Source: a bacterium (GTDB lineage Bacteria; Joyebacterota; Joyebacteria; Joyebacterales; Joyebacteraceae). Taken from it: DNA of 41,824 nucleotides. The translations under genes and the position numbers were made by a program. A model generated the notes under the pieces. The model saw nothing but the letters and a program-made list of their open reading frames with translations, was not told the DNA's origin and searched no databases. The stretch spans positions 1 through 41,824 of the forward strand of contig JALGWI010000022.1 of the NCBI GenBank assembly GCA_025774245.1, in the 5' to 3' direction. Positions within the stretch are counted from its first letter, which is position 1. Every line of letters starts with the position of its first letter. Positions 14,371 to 22,142 of the stretch are shown in pieces.

Positions 14371-15900
14371 CTACAGATCGCCGCGCCCGCTCGAGCCCTT
14401 CTCGGCATCGCGCTCTCGCGTCGACAGCAGCCTCAGGAAACCGCCGTTCGCCGTCTTCCATCTCGTCATGAAGAGAAGCGCGTAGAGCTGGTAGGGCAGC
14501 CGGAGGAACCGGAACGTCAGCAGGTTGCCGAGGGCCATCCACCACGAGTAGAACCTGCCGATCGCCTTGAAGGTCCCCCGCTGAAGCTCCAGCGCGGTCA
14601 TGTTCTTCGGTTCGAAGACTGCGTGGTGGCCGTCGTAGAGCGACCAGTCGTCCGTGAAGATCCTCCCCGTGTCCGCGAGGAGCTCTCGCGTCTTCGTTCC
14701 GGGGAACGGGGTCAGCACCCAGAACTGGATCGCGTCGATCCCCGTCGCCCGCGCGAACCGGGCAGTCTCAACGATGGTGTCCGCGTCGTCGTCCTCCGCG
14801 CCGAGGACGAACATCCCGTGGATGCTGATCCCGTACTCGTGCAGACGCTCGATGCACTTTCTGATGTCATCGACGCTCTGCTTCTTCTCGTAGGCCGCCA
14901 GCGTCTTCGGATTGATCGACTCGAAGCCGATGTAGAGGATGTGGCAGTTGGTGGTCCTCATCAGCTCGAGCAGCTCGGTGTCCTCGACGACGTCCACGCG
15001 CGACTGCGCCCTCCACTTCGGCGTGATGCCGGTGCGCAGCATCTCCCGAAGCAGGACCTTCGCTCGCCCCCGATCCGCCGTGAGGTTGTCATCGTAGAAG
15101 AAGATGTCCCTGTCCCCGACGTGTTCGATCTCGTCGATGACGCTCTCCACACTCCTCGTCCGGAACGATCTCCCCCACATCTGAGTGACCGAACAGAACG
15201 TGCAGTCGAACGGGCACCCCCGCGACGTCTGGACCGGCATCATTCCCATGGACTCGTGCCCGCGGATCAGTGTCAGGTCGGGAAAGGGGATCTCGTCGAG
15301 ATCGTCGAGGAAAGGAGCATCGGGGTTGTGGCGCGCCCCGTCCTCTCCTCGGTAGGACAGGCCGCGGACGTCCTCCACGCTCGCGCCCGTCTCCCAGGCC
15401 TCCATGAACTCGGTGAGCGTGCCCTCGCACTCCCCCCGCAGCACGAAGTCGGCGTGTTCGAGGGCCTCGTCAGCCATGAAGGTCGGGTGAGGCCCTCCCA
15501 GAATGACCGGGATGCCCTTCGATCGGAATCGGTCGGCAAGCTCGTAGGCCACCGGCGCCGTGTTCGTGAGCGCCGAGATCAACACCAGGTCGGAGGCGTC
15601 GGCGCGCGCGAAGTCGATCGGAGACACGCACTCGCAGAACACCTCGACGTCGTGGCCCCTCGACTTCAGGATGGCGCCCAGGATCGGAAGCCCGAGCCGC
15701 GGCAGGGGGATTCCCGTGAACCAGTGGTACCCGCGGGACTCCGGCTCGATGAGTGTGATCCGCTTCGCTCGGGATTCGCCGGGGAGGGCGGCGGACCGGG
15801 ACGACCGCTCGAGGGAACGACCGCTGACCTGGGACCCAGCCACGAGACCCTCCGAATCTGATAGAGTGGAGACCAGCGCGGGAAGCGAATGGTGATTCAT
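14371..15900 (-). CDS. B12-binding radical SAM protein
   Basis: A 509-aa radical SAM enzyme with an N-terminal cobalamin-binding domain (about 45-150; GLPILGAILKSRGHDVEV, LISALTNTAP, VILGGPHPT). The radical SAM core has the 4Fe-4S motif CPFDCTFC within SRGCPFDCTFCS and GFESINPKTL. The final 100 residues contain aromatic-rich hydrophobic stretches (FYSWWMALGNLLTF), suggesting membrane contact. Relatives in this class B group methylate or rearrange lipids, tetrapyrroles and antibiotics; the substrate here cannot be told. The start is ambiguous: an ATG at 15900 (used here) and another at 15918 both lie near AGGA/GGAGG. It is convergent with the barrel protein gene. Confidence 0.85.
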   Translation of the reverse strand: MNHHSLPALVSTLSDSEGLVAGSQVSGRSLERSSRSAALPGESRAKRITLIEPESRGYHWFTGIPLPRLGLPILGAILKSRGHDVEVFCECVSPIDFARADASDLVLISALTNTAPVAYELADRFRSKGIPVILGGPHPTFMADEALEHADFVLRGECEGTLTEFMEAWETGASVEDVRGLSYRGEDGARHNPDAPFLDDLDEIPFPDLTLIRGHESMGMMPVQTSRGCPFDCTFCSVTQMWGRSFRTRSVESVIDEIEHVGDRDIFFYDDNLTADRGRAKVLLREMLRTGITPKWRAQSRVDVVEDTELLELMRTTNCHILYIGFESINPKTLAAYEKKQSVDDIRKCIERLHEYGISIHGMFVLGAEDDDADTIVETARFARATGIDAIQFWVLTPFPGTKTRELLADTGRIFTDDWSLYDGHHAVFEPKNMTALELQRGTFKAIGRFYSWWMALGNLLTFRFLRLPYQLYALLFMTRWKTANGGFLRLLSTRERDAEKGSSGRGDL

Positions 15901-15954
15901 GATCCTCGCACGCTGCATCCTCCGGCGTCAACCGCGTTCCGCTCGAGGCACAGG

Positions 15955-16116
15955 GACACCTGCGAGACGGAGGAGGCTCTCGACTGGCTGGAGAAGGCGC
16001 ACGAGACGGCGCCGGCGGACCTGCTCGGGGTCAACACCGACGCCGACTTCGATTCCCTGCGTTCGGAGCCCAGGTTCCGAGAGATCATGCAGCGGGCGGG
16101 CATCCCGTCCGGTCAT
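15955..16116 (+). pseudogene. Remnant of a TPR protein C-terminus
   Basis: The plus-strand translation reads EEALDWLEKAHETAP, then TDADFDSLRSEPRFREIMQR and AGIP. This is the characteristic last TPR and tail of large TPR proteins (adenylate-cyclase or Ser/Thr-kinase associated), whose consensus runs like ALEWLEKAYEER, then DPRFDPLRSDPRFQ and LLRRMGLP. Only about 54 residues remain. No upstream TPRs, kinase domain or ribosome site is present, and the frame then runs on into the antisense of the next gene. It looks like a decayed fragment left by a deletion. Confidence 0.5.
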
Positions 16117-16189
16117 CTCGCGGAGGCGGACCACCCGACGAGTACCGACCCCACGCGTTGGGCACCCTCGATGAAGGGATCTGCAGCCC

Positions 16190-16741
16190 TCAGCCCGAGG
16201 GCCCGCCCTCCGCTCGCTCCTTCGACGGAACGCGCCATCGGATCGCCCACACGACGAGCGAGATCACCCCCGCCCAAAGAACACTGTTCAGGATCATGAA
16301 GCACCCGTACGCGTGCACCTCTAACGCGGGACTGCCGCGAGTGATCGTCACGAGAGGAGATCCGAGGATACGGGCGGCCGCGCTCCACGCCGCGTGGCCG
16401 GGTTCCGGGAAGAGGCCGAAGATCCCGCTCGTCGAGAACTCCCCGAGTTCCGCCGCCATCGTCGCGACCCAGTGCCCCACGCCGATCAGCACGAAGAACA
16501 CGAGCCGCTCCTTCCAGCGCACCTCGCGGTCCCGCGCGTAGAACCAGTAGAAACTGAGCCGCACGGCCCCGAAGATGGGGACCATCGAGATCAGGTACCA
16601 CGGCGTCCTGTCCTGCACGAGTTCCCACGCGATCATGGCCAGCCACACCGCGCCGACGACCATGAGCGTCGCGCGGTTCGCCTTCAGCCAGTGGAGCCGC
16701 TGGCGCTCGTCCATCCGCATGATGTCCATCTCGGTCTTCAC
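16190..16741 (-). CDS. Four-helix membrane protein coupled to an XRE regulator
   Basis: A 183-aa integral membrane protein with about four helices (LMVVGAVWLAMIAW, LISMVPIFGAVRLSFYWFY, LVFFVLIGVGHWVATM, CFMILNSVLWAGVISLVVW) and a charged N-terminus (MKTEMDIMRMDERQR). Its ATG overlaps the TGA of the upstream XRE gene, so the two are translationally coupled. Such pairs of a small XRE regulator and a short membrane protein are common in bacteria, but the function is mostly unknown. It may sense an envelope condition and act with the regulator; that is inference. Confidence 0.75.
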   Translation of the reverse strand: MKTEMDIMRMDERQRLHWLKANRATLMVVGAVWLAMIAWELVQDRTPWYLISMVPIFGAVRLSFYWFYARDREVRWKERLVFFVLIGVGHWVATMAAELGEFSTSGIFGLFPEPGHAAWSAAARILGSPLVTITRGSPALEVHAYGCFMILNSVLWAGVISLVVWAIRWRVPSKERAEGGPSG

Positions 16742-16986
16742 GATGCGTCCTCCTCGACCTCGAGCTCGAAGAGCTCGTCGACCCTCATGCCGAGCTCCCT
16801 CGCCAGCAGGAACGCCAGGACCGCGGACGGCACGTAGTACCCCTTCTCGATCGCGAGGATCGTCTGCCGTCGCACCCCGACCCGCGCCGCAAGATCCTCC
16901 TGCGTCAGATCGAGCCGGGCCCGATGCTGCTTGAGGTGGGTTCTGAGCCTTGCGCCCTGGCCCCCGGATTCGCCCCTGCGCCTCAT
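16738..16986 (-). CDS. XRE-family transcriptional regulator
   Basis: A small DNA-binding protein (82 aa) with one helix-turn-helix, LTQEDLAARVGVRRQTILAI (about residues 27-46). The C-terminal half, LARELGMRVDELFELEVEE, matches the compact YozG-like group. The start ATG at 16986 follows GAGGAGGG. The promoter upstream has an 18-bp palindrome between its -35 and -10 elements, the expected site for autorepression. It is coupled to the membrane protein downstream. Confidence 0.9.
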   Translation of the reverse strand: MRRRGESGGQGARLRTHLKQHRARLDLTQEDLAARVGVRRQTILAIEKGYYVPSAVLAFLLARELGMRVDELFELEVEEDAS

Positions 16987-17021
16987 CTCGCTTCCCTCCT
17001 CTATAGGAACTCCCCTCTCCT

Positions 17022-17050
17022 GATGTACGCTACACCGTACATTATGTCAA
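17022..17050 (-). promoter_or_regulatory. Promoter of the XRE/membrane-protein operon
   Basis: Minus strand: a perfect TTGACA (17050-17045), a 17-base spacer and TACATC (17027-17022). Transcription would start near 17015 and reach the XRE ATG after about 29 bases. Confidence 0.55.
17024..17041. promoter_or_regulatory. Palindromic operator, probably for the XRE regulator
   Basis: TGTACG and CGTACA form perfect inverted 6-bp arms around CTACAC. The site fills the spacer and overlaps the -10 box, so a bound dimer would block RNA polymerase. The 18-bp size fits a small XRE dimer. Confidence 0.6.
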
Positions 17051-17133
17051 GCGTGAAGTACCTCCGCATCGACCGAGGGCTCGTCCCAGGGCCCTCCGGG
17101 TGTCTCGACGCTCAGCGGCCTCCCATAATGAAA

Positions 17134-17160
17134 GAGCGCCTCCCGAAACGGGAAGCGCTC
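17134..17160 (-). terminator. Intrinsic terminator for the secreted protein gene
   Basis: A stem GAGCGC/GCGCTC (6 bp), one mismatch, then TCCCG/CGGGA (5 bp) and an AAA loop. On the minus strand it is followed by TTTCATT. It lies about 80 bases after the stop codon at 17243. Confidence 0.6.
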
Positions 17161-17242
17161 CCTCGCACCGCTCTCAGTCTGATGGCCATTTCGCGCGCGG
17201 CCGGCCTGCCGGCGTCCGCGCCCGGCGACCCGCCTAGTGCTC

Positions 17243-17848
17243 CTACTGGCCCCCCTCCAGGTTGAGGGTACCGACCAGCATGATCTCGTCCGTGCCCGGG
17301 GGGTCGACGAAGTTGAAGTTCCCGCCTCCGAGCGCGCCCGATCCGCGCATGTTGCGGAAGACGCCCTTGCCCAGCTCCGGGTTAACGGCGAGGGTGACTG
17401 TCATCTGGCAGTTCTGGTCGCGCTCGCTGGGCGAGAGCAGACCGTCGCCGTTGAAGTCGCGCACCATGATGGTGACGGCCGCAGCGCCTCCGAGCACCCC
17501 CCTTGGCTCGGTCGTCCGGATCTTGAAGCTCGGCGCCCCCCCCTGCGTGGAGCCGTCGAAGTACCCGTACCACGCCTCCGAACCGGGCGTGTCGTCGTAG
17601 TTCTCCGCGAAGTACCGGCCCCAGACGTACTCGAACTCGCCGTTCGAGCTCGATCCGCCGGTCCAGTCGTGACTGTCGAACTTGATCGACCACCCCCCGG
17701 TGAAGCCCGCGAGGAAGGTGCCCTCGTACTCCGGCTTGCGGTCGAGCAGGTTCCCGGACCCGGAGAGCGTGAGGAAGTAGTTGTCGGCGGCTGCCGTGAC
17801 GGCCAGCACCGCGATCAGAACACAGACAGCAATCGAGATCCTCTGCAT
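17243..17848 (-). CDS. Secreted protein with a dockerin-like calcium motif, unknown function
   Basis: A 201-aa protein with a signal peptide (MQRISIAVCVLIAVLAVTAAA). The mature part is Gly/aromatic-rich and probably beta-structured (FTGGWSIKFDSHDW, YVWGRYFAENY). An EF-hand or dockerin-like loop, DFNGDGLLSPSERD, lies near residue 130 and could bind Ca2+. No known family is recognised. It is flanked by a strong promoter (17926-17954) and a terminator (17134-17160), so it is a monocistronic, probably abundant exported product. Confidence 0.7.
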   Translation of the reverse strand: MQRISIAVCVLIAVLAVTAAADNYFLTLSGSGNLLDRKPEYEGTFLAGFTGGWSIKFDSHDWTGGSSSNGEFEYVWGRYFAENYDDTPGSEAWYGYFDGSTQGGAPSFKIRTTEPRGVLGGAAAVTIMVRDFNGDGLLSPSERDQNCQMTVTLAVNPELGKGVFRNMRGSGALGGGNFNFVDPPGTDEIMLVGTLNLEGGQ

Positions 17849-17925
17849 GCTTCCCTCCTCCTTCTATGTGACGCGTGTGCGTCGGGCAACAGCTCATGTT
17901 CCGGTCAGCGGATACAGCAGTCACT

Positions 17926-17954
17926 ATCATACCACAGGATAATGGTATCGTCAA
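17926..17954 (-). promoter_or_regulatory. Strong promoter with embedded inverted repeat for the secreted protein
   Basis: Minus strand TTGACG (17954-17949), a 17-base spacer and TATGAT (17931-17926). An inverted repeat, ATACCA (17929-17934) and TGGTAT (17943-17948), spans the spacer and overlaps the -10, so a regulator may bind here. Leader about 70 bases. Confidence 0.6.
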
Positions 17955-17982
17955 GGAGTCCCTGGTGTTACCCACCTGCCGC

Positions 17983-18011
17983 TGGCGGTGAGCGGCGGCG
18001 CAGTGTAGAAT
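17983..18011 (+). promoter_or_regulatory. Weak candidate promoter for the sulfatase maturase
   Basis: TGGCGG (17983-17988), 17 bases, then TAGAAT (18006-18011). The -35 is poor. It would give a leader of about 74 bases to the GTG at 18092. Confidence 0.3.
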
Positions 18012-18091
18012 CGACTGTGAGCGCGGCGCTCCCGGCGATTCCGGGGCGTCGCGCACCCGGAGTCAGCGCCTTTCTATCGGAGGGAATCGAC

Positions 18092-19504
18092 GTGGCCAAA
18101 CGCAAGAAGGGGAAGGGCAGGAGGAGGGCGCGGCGCGCCCCCGGTGGTGGGAAGCGACCGGCGAACCAGCGGCCGAAGCCGGCCGCGCAGTCGAACGAGC
18201 TCCGCCGCCCCGGCGAGCTCCCGCCGGGCTTCCACGTCATGGCGAAGCCTGCCGGCCCCTCCTGCAACCTCCGATGCGAATACTGCTTCTACCTCGAGAA
18301 GCACGCGCTCTACGCCGACGCCCCGGATCTCCGGATGTCGGACGAGGTCCTCAAGGCGTACATCCGGAAGGTCATCGCCGGCCAGGACATTCCCGAGATC
18401 GTCTTCGCGTGGCAGGGCGGCGAGCCGACGCTCCTGGGGGTCGACTTCTTCAGAAGGGCAATACGGTTCCAGCGGCAGTACGCCGGCGGGAAGAAGATCA
18501 CGAACACCTTCCAGACGAACGGCACGCTCCTCGACGACGAGTGGTGCGAGTTCCTCGCGAAGCACGACATGCTCGTCGGCCTGAGTCTCGACGGCCCTCC
18601 GGACATCCACGATCTCCACCGGTCGGATCGGGGTGGCGGTCCCACCTTCGATAAGGTCCACGACGCACTCGAACTCCTCCAGAAGCACCGCGTCGAGTAC
18701 AACGTCCTCGCGTGTGTGTCTCGCGAGGCCGCCCACCGCCCGCTCGACGTCTACCACTTCCTCAAGAAGGAGGGCGTCGATTTCGTTCAGTTCATCCCGA
18801 TCGTGGAGAGGACGCCGGGCGCTCGAGCGAAGCAGCTCGGGCTCGACCTCGGCCTCCCTCCCGACACGAAGGAGGTCCAGGAGTCGGAGGCCGTCATGCC
18901 GTGGACCGTCGAGCCCGACACGTACGGCGACTTCCTGATTGCGATCTTCGATGAGTGGGTGCGGAACGACGTGGGCTCTTTCTACGTTATGAACTTCGAG
19001 TGGGCGCTCACGAGCTGGCTCGGCCTGGCGTCGACCACGTGCTTCTTCGAGAGACGGTGCGGGCGGGCCGTCATCATCGAGCACAACGGCGACATCTACT
19101 CGTGCGACCACTTCGTCTACCCCGAGTACAAGCTCGGGAACGTGCTCACCGACGACATGGTATCGATGATCGAATCGCCGGGGCAGATCGAGTTCGGCGC
19201 GCTCAAGGAGACGACCCTGCCCCAGTACTGCCTCGACTGCGACGTCCAGTTCGCGTGCAACGGGGAATGCCCGAAGCACCGGTTCGTGCGCACGCCCGCG
19301 GGCGACCCCGGGCTCAACTACCTCTGCCCGAGTTACAGGAAGTACTTCCGGCACATCGATCGGTACATGAAGGTCATCGCGAACCTCGTCGCCGAGGGCC
19401 TCCCCGCATCGAACGTGATGCAGGCGTTCGAGGGGCCGCTCGTGATTCCTGGCAGCGATGTGGTCCACGACCTGGCGCGACCGGAGGATCAGGACCCAAC
19501 CTGA
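18092..19504 (+). CDS. Anaerobic sulfatase-maturating enzyme (radical SAM)
   Basis: Oxidises the active-site Cys or Ser of type I sulfatases to formylglycine, using SAM and iron-sulfur clusters. The 470-aa product carries the radical SAM motif CNLRCEYCF (about residue 60), then FAWQGGEPTLLG and FQTNGTLL. The C-terminal SPASM-like cysteines bind auxiliary clusters (TTCFFERRCG, YSCDHFVYPE, YCLDCDVQFACNGECP, YLCPSYRKYF). The start is the GTG at 18092 after GGAGGG. Unusually, the first 45 residues are a Lys/Arg-rich tail (VAKRKKGKGRRRARRAPGGG) not expected in the family. It is convergent with a Ser-type sulfatase, its likely substrate. Confidence 0.92.
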   Translation: MAKRKKGKGRRRARRAPGGGKRPANQRPKPAAQSNELRRPGELPPGFHVMAKPAGPSCNLRCEYCFYLEKHALYADAPDLRMSDEVLKAYIRKVIAGQDIPEIVFAWQGGEPTLLGVDFFRRAIRFQRQYAGGKKITNTFQTNGTLLDDEWCEFLAKHDMLVGLSLDGPPDIHDLHRSDRGGGPTFDKVHDALELLQKHRVEYNVLACVSREAAHRPLDVYHFLKKEGVDFVQFIPIVERTPGARAKQLGLDLGLPPDTKEVQESEAVMPWTVEPDTYGDFLIAIFDEWVRNDVGSFYVMNFEWALTSWLGLASTTCFFERRCGRAVIIEHNGDIYSCDHFVYPEYKLGNVLTDDMVSMIESPGQIEFGALKETTLPQYCLDCDVQFACNGECPKHRFVRTPAGDPGLNYLCPSYRKYFRHIDRYMKVIANLVAEGLPASNVMQAFEGPLVIPGSDVVHDLARPEDQDPT

Positions 19505-19540
19505 GCCCGCTCGCGGGATCTCGTGTCGCGAGCCGTATGA

Positions 19541-19569
19541 AGAAGGGCCGTCCACGGGACGGCCCTTCT
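19541..19569. terminator. Bidirectional terminator between maturase and sulfatase
   Basis: A perfect 13-bp stem (AGAAGGGCCGTCC / GGACGGCCCTTCT) with an ACG loop, followed on the plus strand by CTGTTTCTCC. It lies between two convergent genes, 37 bases after the maturase stop and 28 bases from the sulfatase stop. Confidence 0.75.
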
Positions 19570-19596
19570 CTGTTTCTCCTCTGACCATCGACTGCC

Positions 19597-21897
19597 CTAG
19601 TCGAGCGTGAAGATCACCTTGTCGAGTTCGCCCTTGAAGTGGAAGTGGTCGTTGTAGAGTTCCGAGACCGGCGTCCCCGTGTCCTGCCCGACGTCGAACG
19701 TCTCCGAGAGGGAGAACGTCGAGAGGTGCATCTGGGGCATGTCGACCGTGTCGACCTTCTCGCCGTTCACGTAGAGCTCGCCCGTGCCCTTGAAGGCACC
19801 CGTCCGAAGGAAGACGAACTTGAGCTCCGTCGGCCCCGTCGGCAGCTGAGGCGACTCCAGGGTGTAGTAGACCCCGTTGTAGAAGTTGTAGGCGTAGTAG
19901 AGTCTGTGGTTCTGGATGAACATCGAGTAGCCGCCGGTGAACGCGCCGCACGCGACGATCACGCCCTCCTCGTCACCCTTGAGGTCGATCGTGGTCGTGA
20001 TCGTGTGCGCCTTGTCCTTCACGGGCGCCGACGCCTTCTCGGCTATCCTGACGGCGCCGGGGTAGTAGTAGATGAACTCCGTCCGGTCCCCAAAGAGACG
20101 ATCCTGCTGTCGGCTCAGGCGCATGATCAGATCGTCGTAGAGCGGGTAGACGTTGTGCTCCCACGCCAGCTCGTCGAAGAGAGCCTTCAGCTCCTCGACC
20201 TTCTCAGGGTACTCGTCGGCGAGGTCGTGGGCCTCGGAGAAATCCTCGTTCGTGTTGTAGAGCTCCCACACGTCGTTCTCAAACGGGAGGACGACGTTCG
20301 TGTTCCAGGGCATCCGGTTCGCGTGGATCGTGACCGCCTTCCAGCCGTCGGCCCAGATCGCCCGGTTCCCGAACATCTCGTAGTACTGCACCTTCTTCTG
20401 TGTGGGCGCGTCGGCATCGTCGAACGCGTAGGCGAAACTGGTCCCGTCGTAGGACACCTGCGGGATGCCGTCGATCTCATCCAGGAACGTGAGCCCCGCG
20501 ACCTCGAGGAGCGTCGGCGCCACGTCGGTAATGTGACAGTACTGCGAGCGAATCTCTCCCCTCGCCTCGATCCCCGCGGGCCAGTGGATGACGAGCGGAT
20601 CCTGGATGCCGCCCCGGTGCACGATCTGCTTGAAGTACTGGAACGGCGTGTTCCCTGCGAGCGCCCAGCCGGCATGGAAGTGCGCGTAGGTCTCCGGACC
20701 GCCCCACTCGTCGTAGTGCTCCATGTTCGCGTCGAACGGCGTCTGGAGGCCGTTCAAGACGTACGTCTCATTGAAAGAGCCGCTGAGACCGCCCTCGCCG
20801 CTCGACCCGTTGTCCGACGTCACCATGATGAACGTGTTCTCGAGCTCGCCGATCCGCTCGAGCATGGCGATCATCCGGCCGATCTCCATGTCCACGTGAT
20901 CCATCTGAGCGGCGAATACCTCCATCTGCCGCGCGTAGAGCTTCCGCTCGTCGTCGGAGAGGGAGTCCCAGGCCGGGAGCTCTTCGGTGCGCTGGGTGAG
21001 ATCGGTGCCCCCGGGAATGATCCCGAGCTCCAGCTGGCGCTCGAAGATCATCTTGCGGGCCTCGTCCCAGCCCATGTCGAACCTGCCCCTGTACTTCTCG
21101 AGGTACTCCTCGGGTGCGTGGTGCGGGGAGTGCATCGCGCCGGGTGCCCAGAACATGAAGAACGGCCGTTCCGGATCGACCGACTTGTGGCCCGTGACGT
21201 ACTCGATGGCCTTGTCGGCCATGTCGGTGCTCACGTGGTAGTCGTCGCGACCGATCCAGGGCTCGGTCGGCGTGTGTTCCGTCCACCACACGGGCATGAA
21301 CTGGTGGCAGTCCGCCGCCATGAACCCGTAGAAGTGATCGAAACCCTCGGCCGTCGGCCAGTGATCGAACGGCCCGACCACCGAGACCTCGTAGAGAGGC
21401 GTGTGGTCCCACTTCCCGAGCGCGTAGTTCGTGTAGGCGTTCTCCTGGAAGACGTCCGCGACCGACTTCATCGTCGGCGGAATCATCGCGTTGTAGCCCG
21501 GGAACCCCATCGCCGTGAGCGAGTGCGACCCGAGGCCGATCGTGTGCGGGTTCCGCCCGGCCATGATGCACGCTCTCGAGGGTGACGAGAGCGCCGTCGT
21601 GTGGAAGTTGTTGAACCTGAGGCCGTTCTCCGCGAGCTTGTCGATGTTCGGCGTCTCGATGAGGCCGCCGAAGCTCCCGACGTGCGCGAAGCCGGTGTCG
21701 TCGAGGAGGACGATGAGCACGTTTGGCGCGCCCTCGGGAGCGCGCGCCGGCTCCGGCCACCACTCCTCGGACTCCGCGTACGACCTGGCGATCTTGCCCT
21801 TGAACTCCTGCGCCCTCTCCGATCCCCACGCAATCGCATACACGAGGAACCCGAGAACCACGAGCGCGAGCCCGTGGAGGACTCTGCTGAGTTTCAT
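19597..21897 (-). CDS. Ser-type arylsulfatase with C-terminal beta domain
   Basis: A type I sulfatase that hydrolyses sulfate esters after formylglycine formation. The 766-aa protein has an N-terminal hydrophobic segment (VLHGLALVVLGFLVYAIAW), so it is exported or membrane-anchored. NVLIVLLDDTGFAHVG holds the metal-binding Asp pair. The maturation motif is SSPSRACIMAGR, with Ser where Cys-type enzymes have CxPxR. GKWDHTP and MVTSDNGSSGEGG are further active-site segments. The last 140 residues form a jelly-roll/LamG-like domain (YVNGEKVDTVDMP). The ATG at 21897 is used; a GTG eight codons earlier is possible. A maturase that accepts Ser-type substrates lies next to it. The insertion sequence at 22048 sits just upstream of its putative promoter. 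Confidence 0.9.
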   Translation of the reverse strand: MKLSRVLHGLALVVLGFLVYAIAWGSERAQEFKGKIARSYAESEEWWPEPARAPEGAPNVLIVLLDDTGFAHVGSFGGLIETPNIDKLAENGLRFNNFHTTALSSPSRACIMAGRNPHTIGLGSHSLTAMGFPGYNAMIPPTMKSVADVFQENAYTNYALGKWDHTPLYEVSVVGPFDHWPTAEGFDHFYGFMAADCHQFMPVWWTEHTPTEPWIGRDDYHVSTDMADKAIEYVTGHKSVDPERPFFMFWAPGAMHSPHHAPEEYLEKYRGRFDMGWDEARKMIFERQLELGIIPGGTDLTQRTEELPAWDSLSDDERKLYARQMEVFAAQMDHVDMEIGRMIAMLERIGELENTFIMVTSDNGSSGEGGLSGSFNETYVLNGLQTPFDANMEHYDEWGGPETYAHFHAGWALAGNTPFQYFKQIVHRGGIQDPLVIHWPAGIEARGEIRSQYCHITDVAPTLLEVAGLTFLDEIDGIPQVSYDGTSFAYAFDDADAPTQKKVQYYEMFGNRAIWADGWKAVTIHANRMPWNTNVVLPFENDVWELYNTNEDFSEAHDLADEYPEKVEELKALFDELAWEHNVYPLYDDLIMRLSRQQDRLFGDRTEFIYYYPGAVRIAEKASAPVKDKAHTITTTIDLKGDEEGVIVACGAFTGGYSMFIQNHRLYYAYNFYNGVYYTLESPQLPTGPTELKFVFLRTGAFKGTGELYVNGEKVDTVDMPQMHLSTFSLSETFDVGQDTGTPVSELYNDHFHFKGELDKVIFTLD

Positions 21898-22001
21898 TCC
21901 TTCCCCCCTTCTGGAAACCACAGGCTAGCAGCACCCGCCGACGGGCGGAGCCCCGCGTCACCTGACATCCGATCTATGTTCGTGTAGTCCGGCGTTCAGG
22001 G

Positions 22002-22030
22002 AGGATACTCGATCCGGCAGCCGTGTGCAA
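22002..22030 (-). promoter_or_regulatory. Candidate sulfatase promoter abutting the insertion sequence
   Basis: Minus strand TTGCAC (22030-22025), 17 bases, TATCCT (22007-22002). The left target duplication of the insertion sequence begins at 22031, directly behind the -35 box, so the core promoter remains but everything upstream has been displaced. Confidence 0.35.
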
Positions 22031-22047
22031 CATCGAGGCAGTACGCC
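22031..22047 (+). repeat. Target-site duplication, left copy
   Basis: CATCGAGGCAGTACGCC, identical to 23469-23485. It marks the insertion point of the element between them. Confidence 0.9.
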
Positions 22048-22100
22048 TGTGGTAGCAAAGCACAAGTGTCCTCTCTAACTGCAAAGCAGAACTGTCCTCT
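22048..22100 (+). repeat. Left terminal inverted repeat
   Basis: Fifty-three bases starting TGTGGTAGCAAAG. It pairs with 23417-23468 over its whole length with scattered mismatches and one gap. It contains two copies of TGTCCTCT about 25 bases apart, likely transposase-binding sites. Confidence 0.85.
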
Positions 22101-22142
22101 GTGGCTGCTGGGGTAGAATACCCCCCTTACGAGGGGGGAGCC

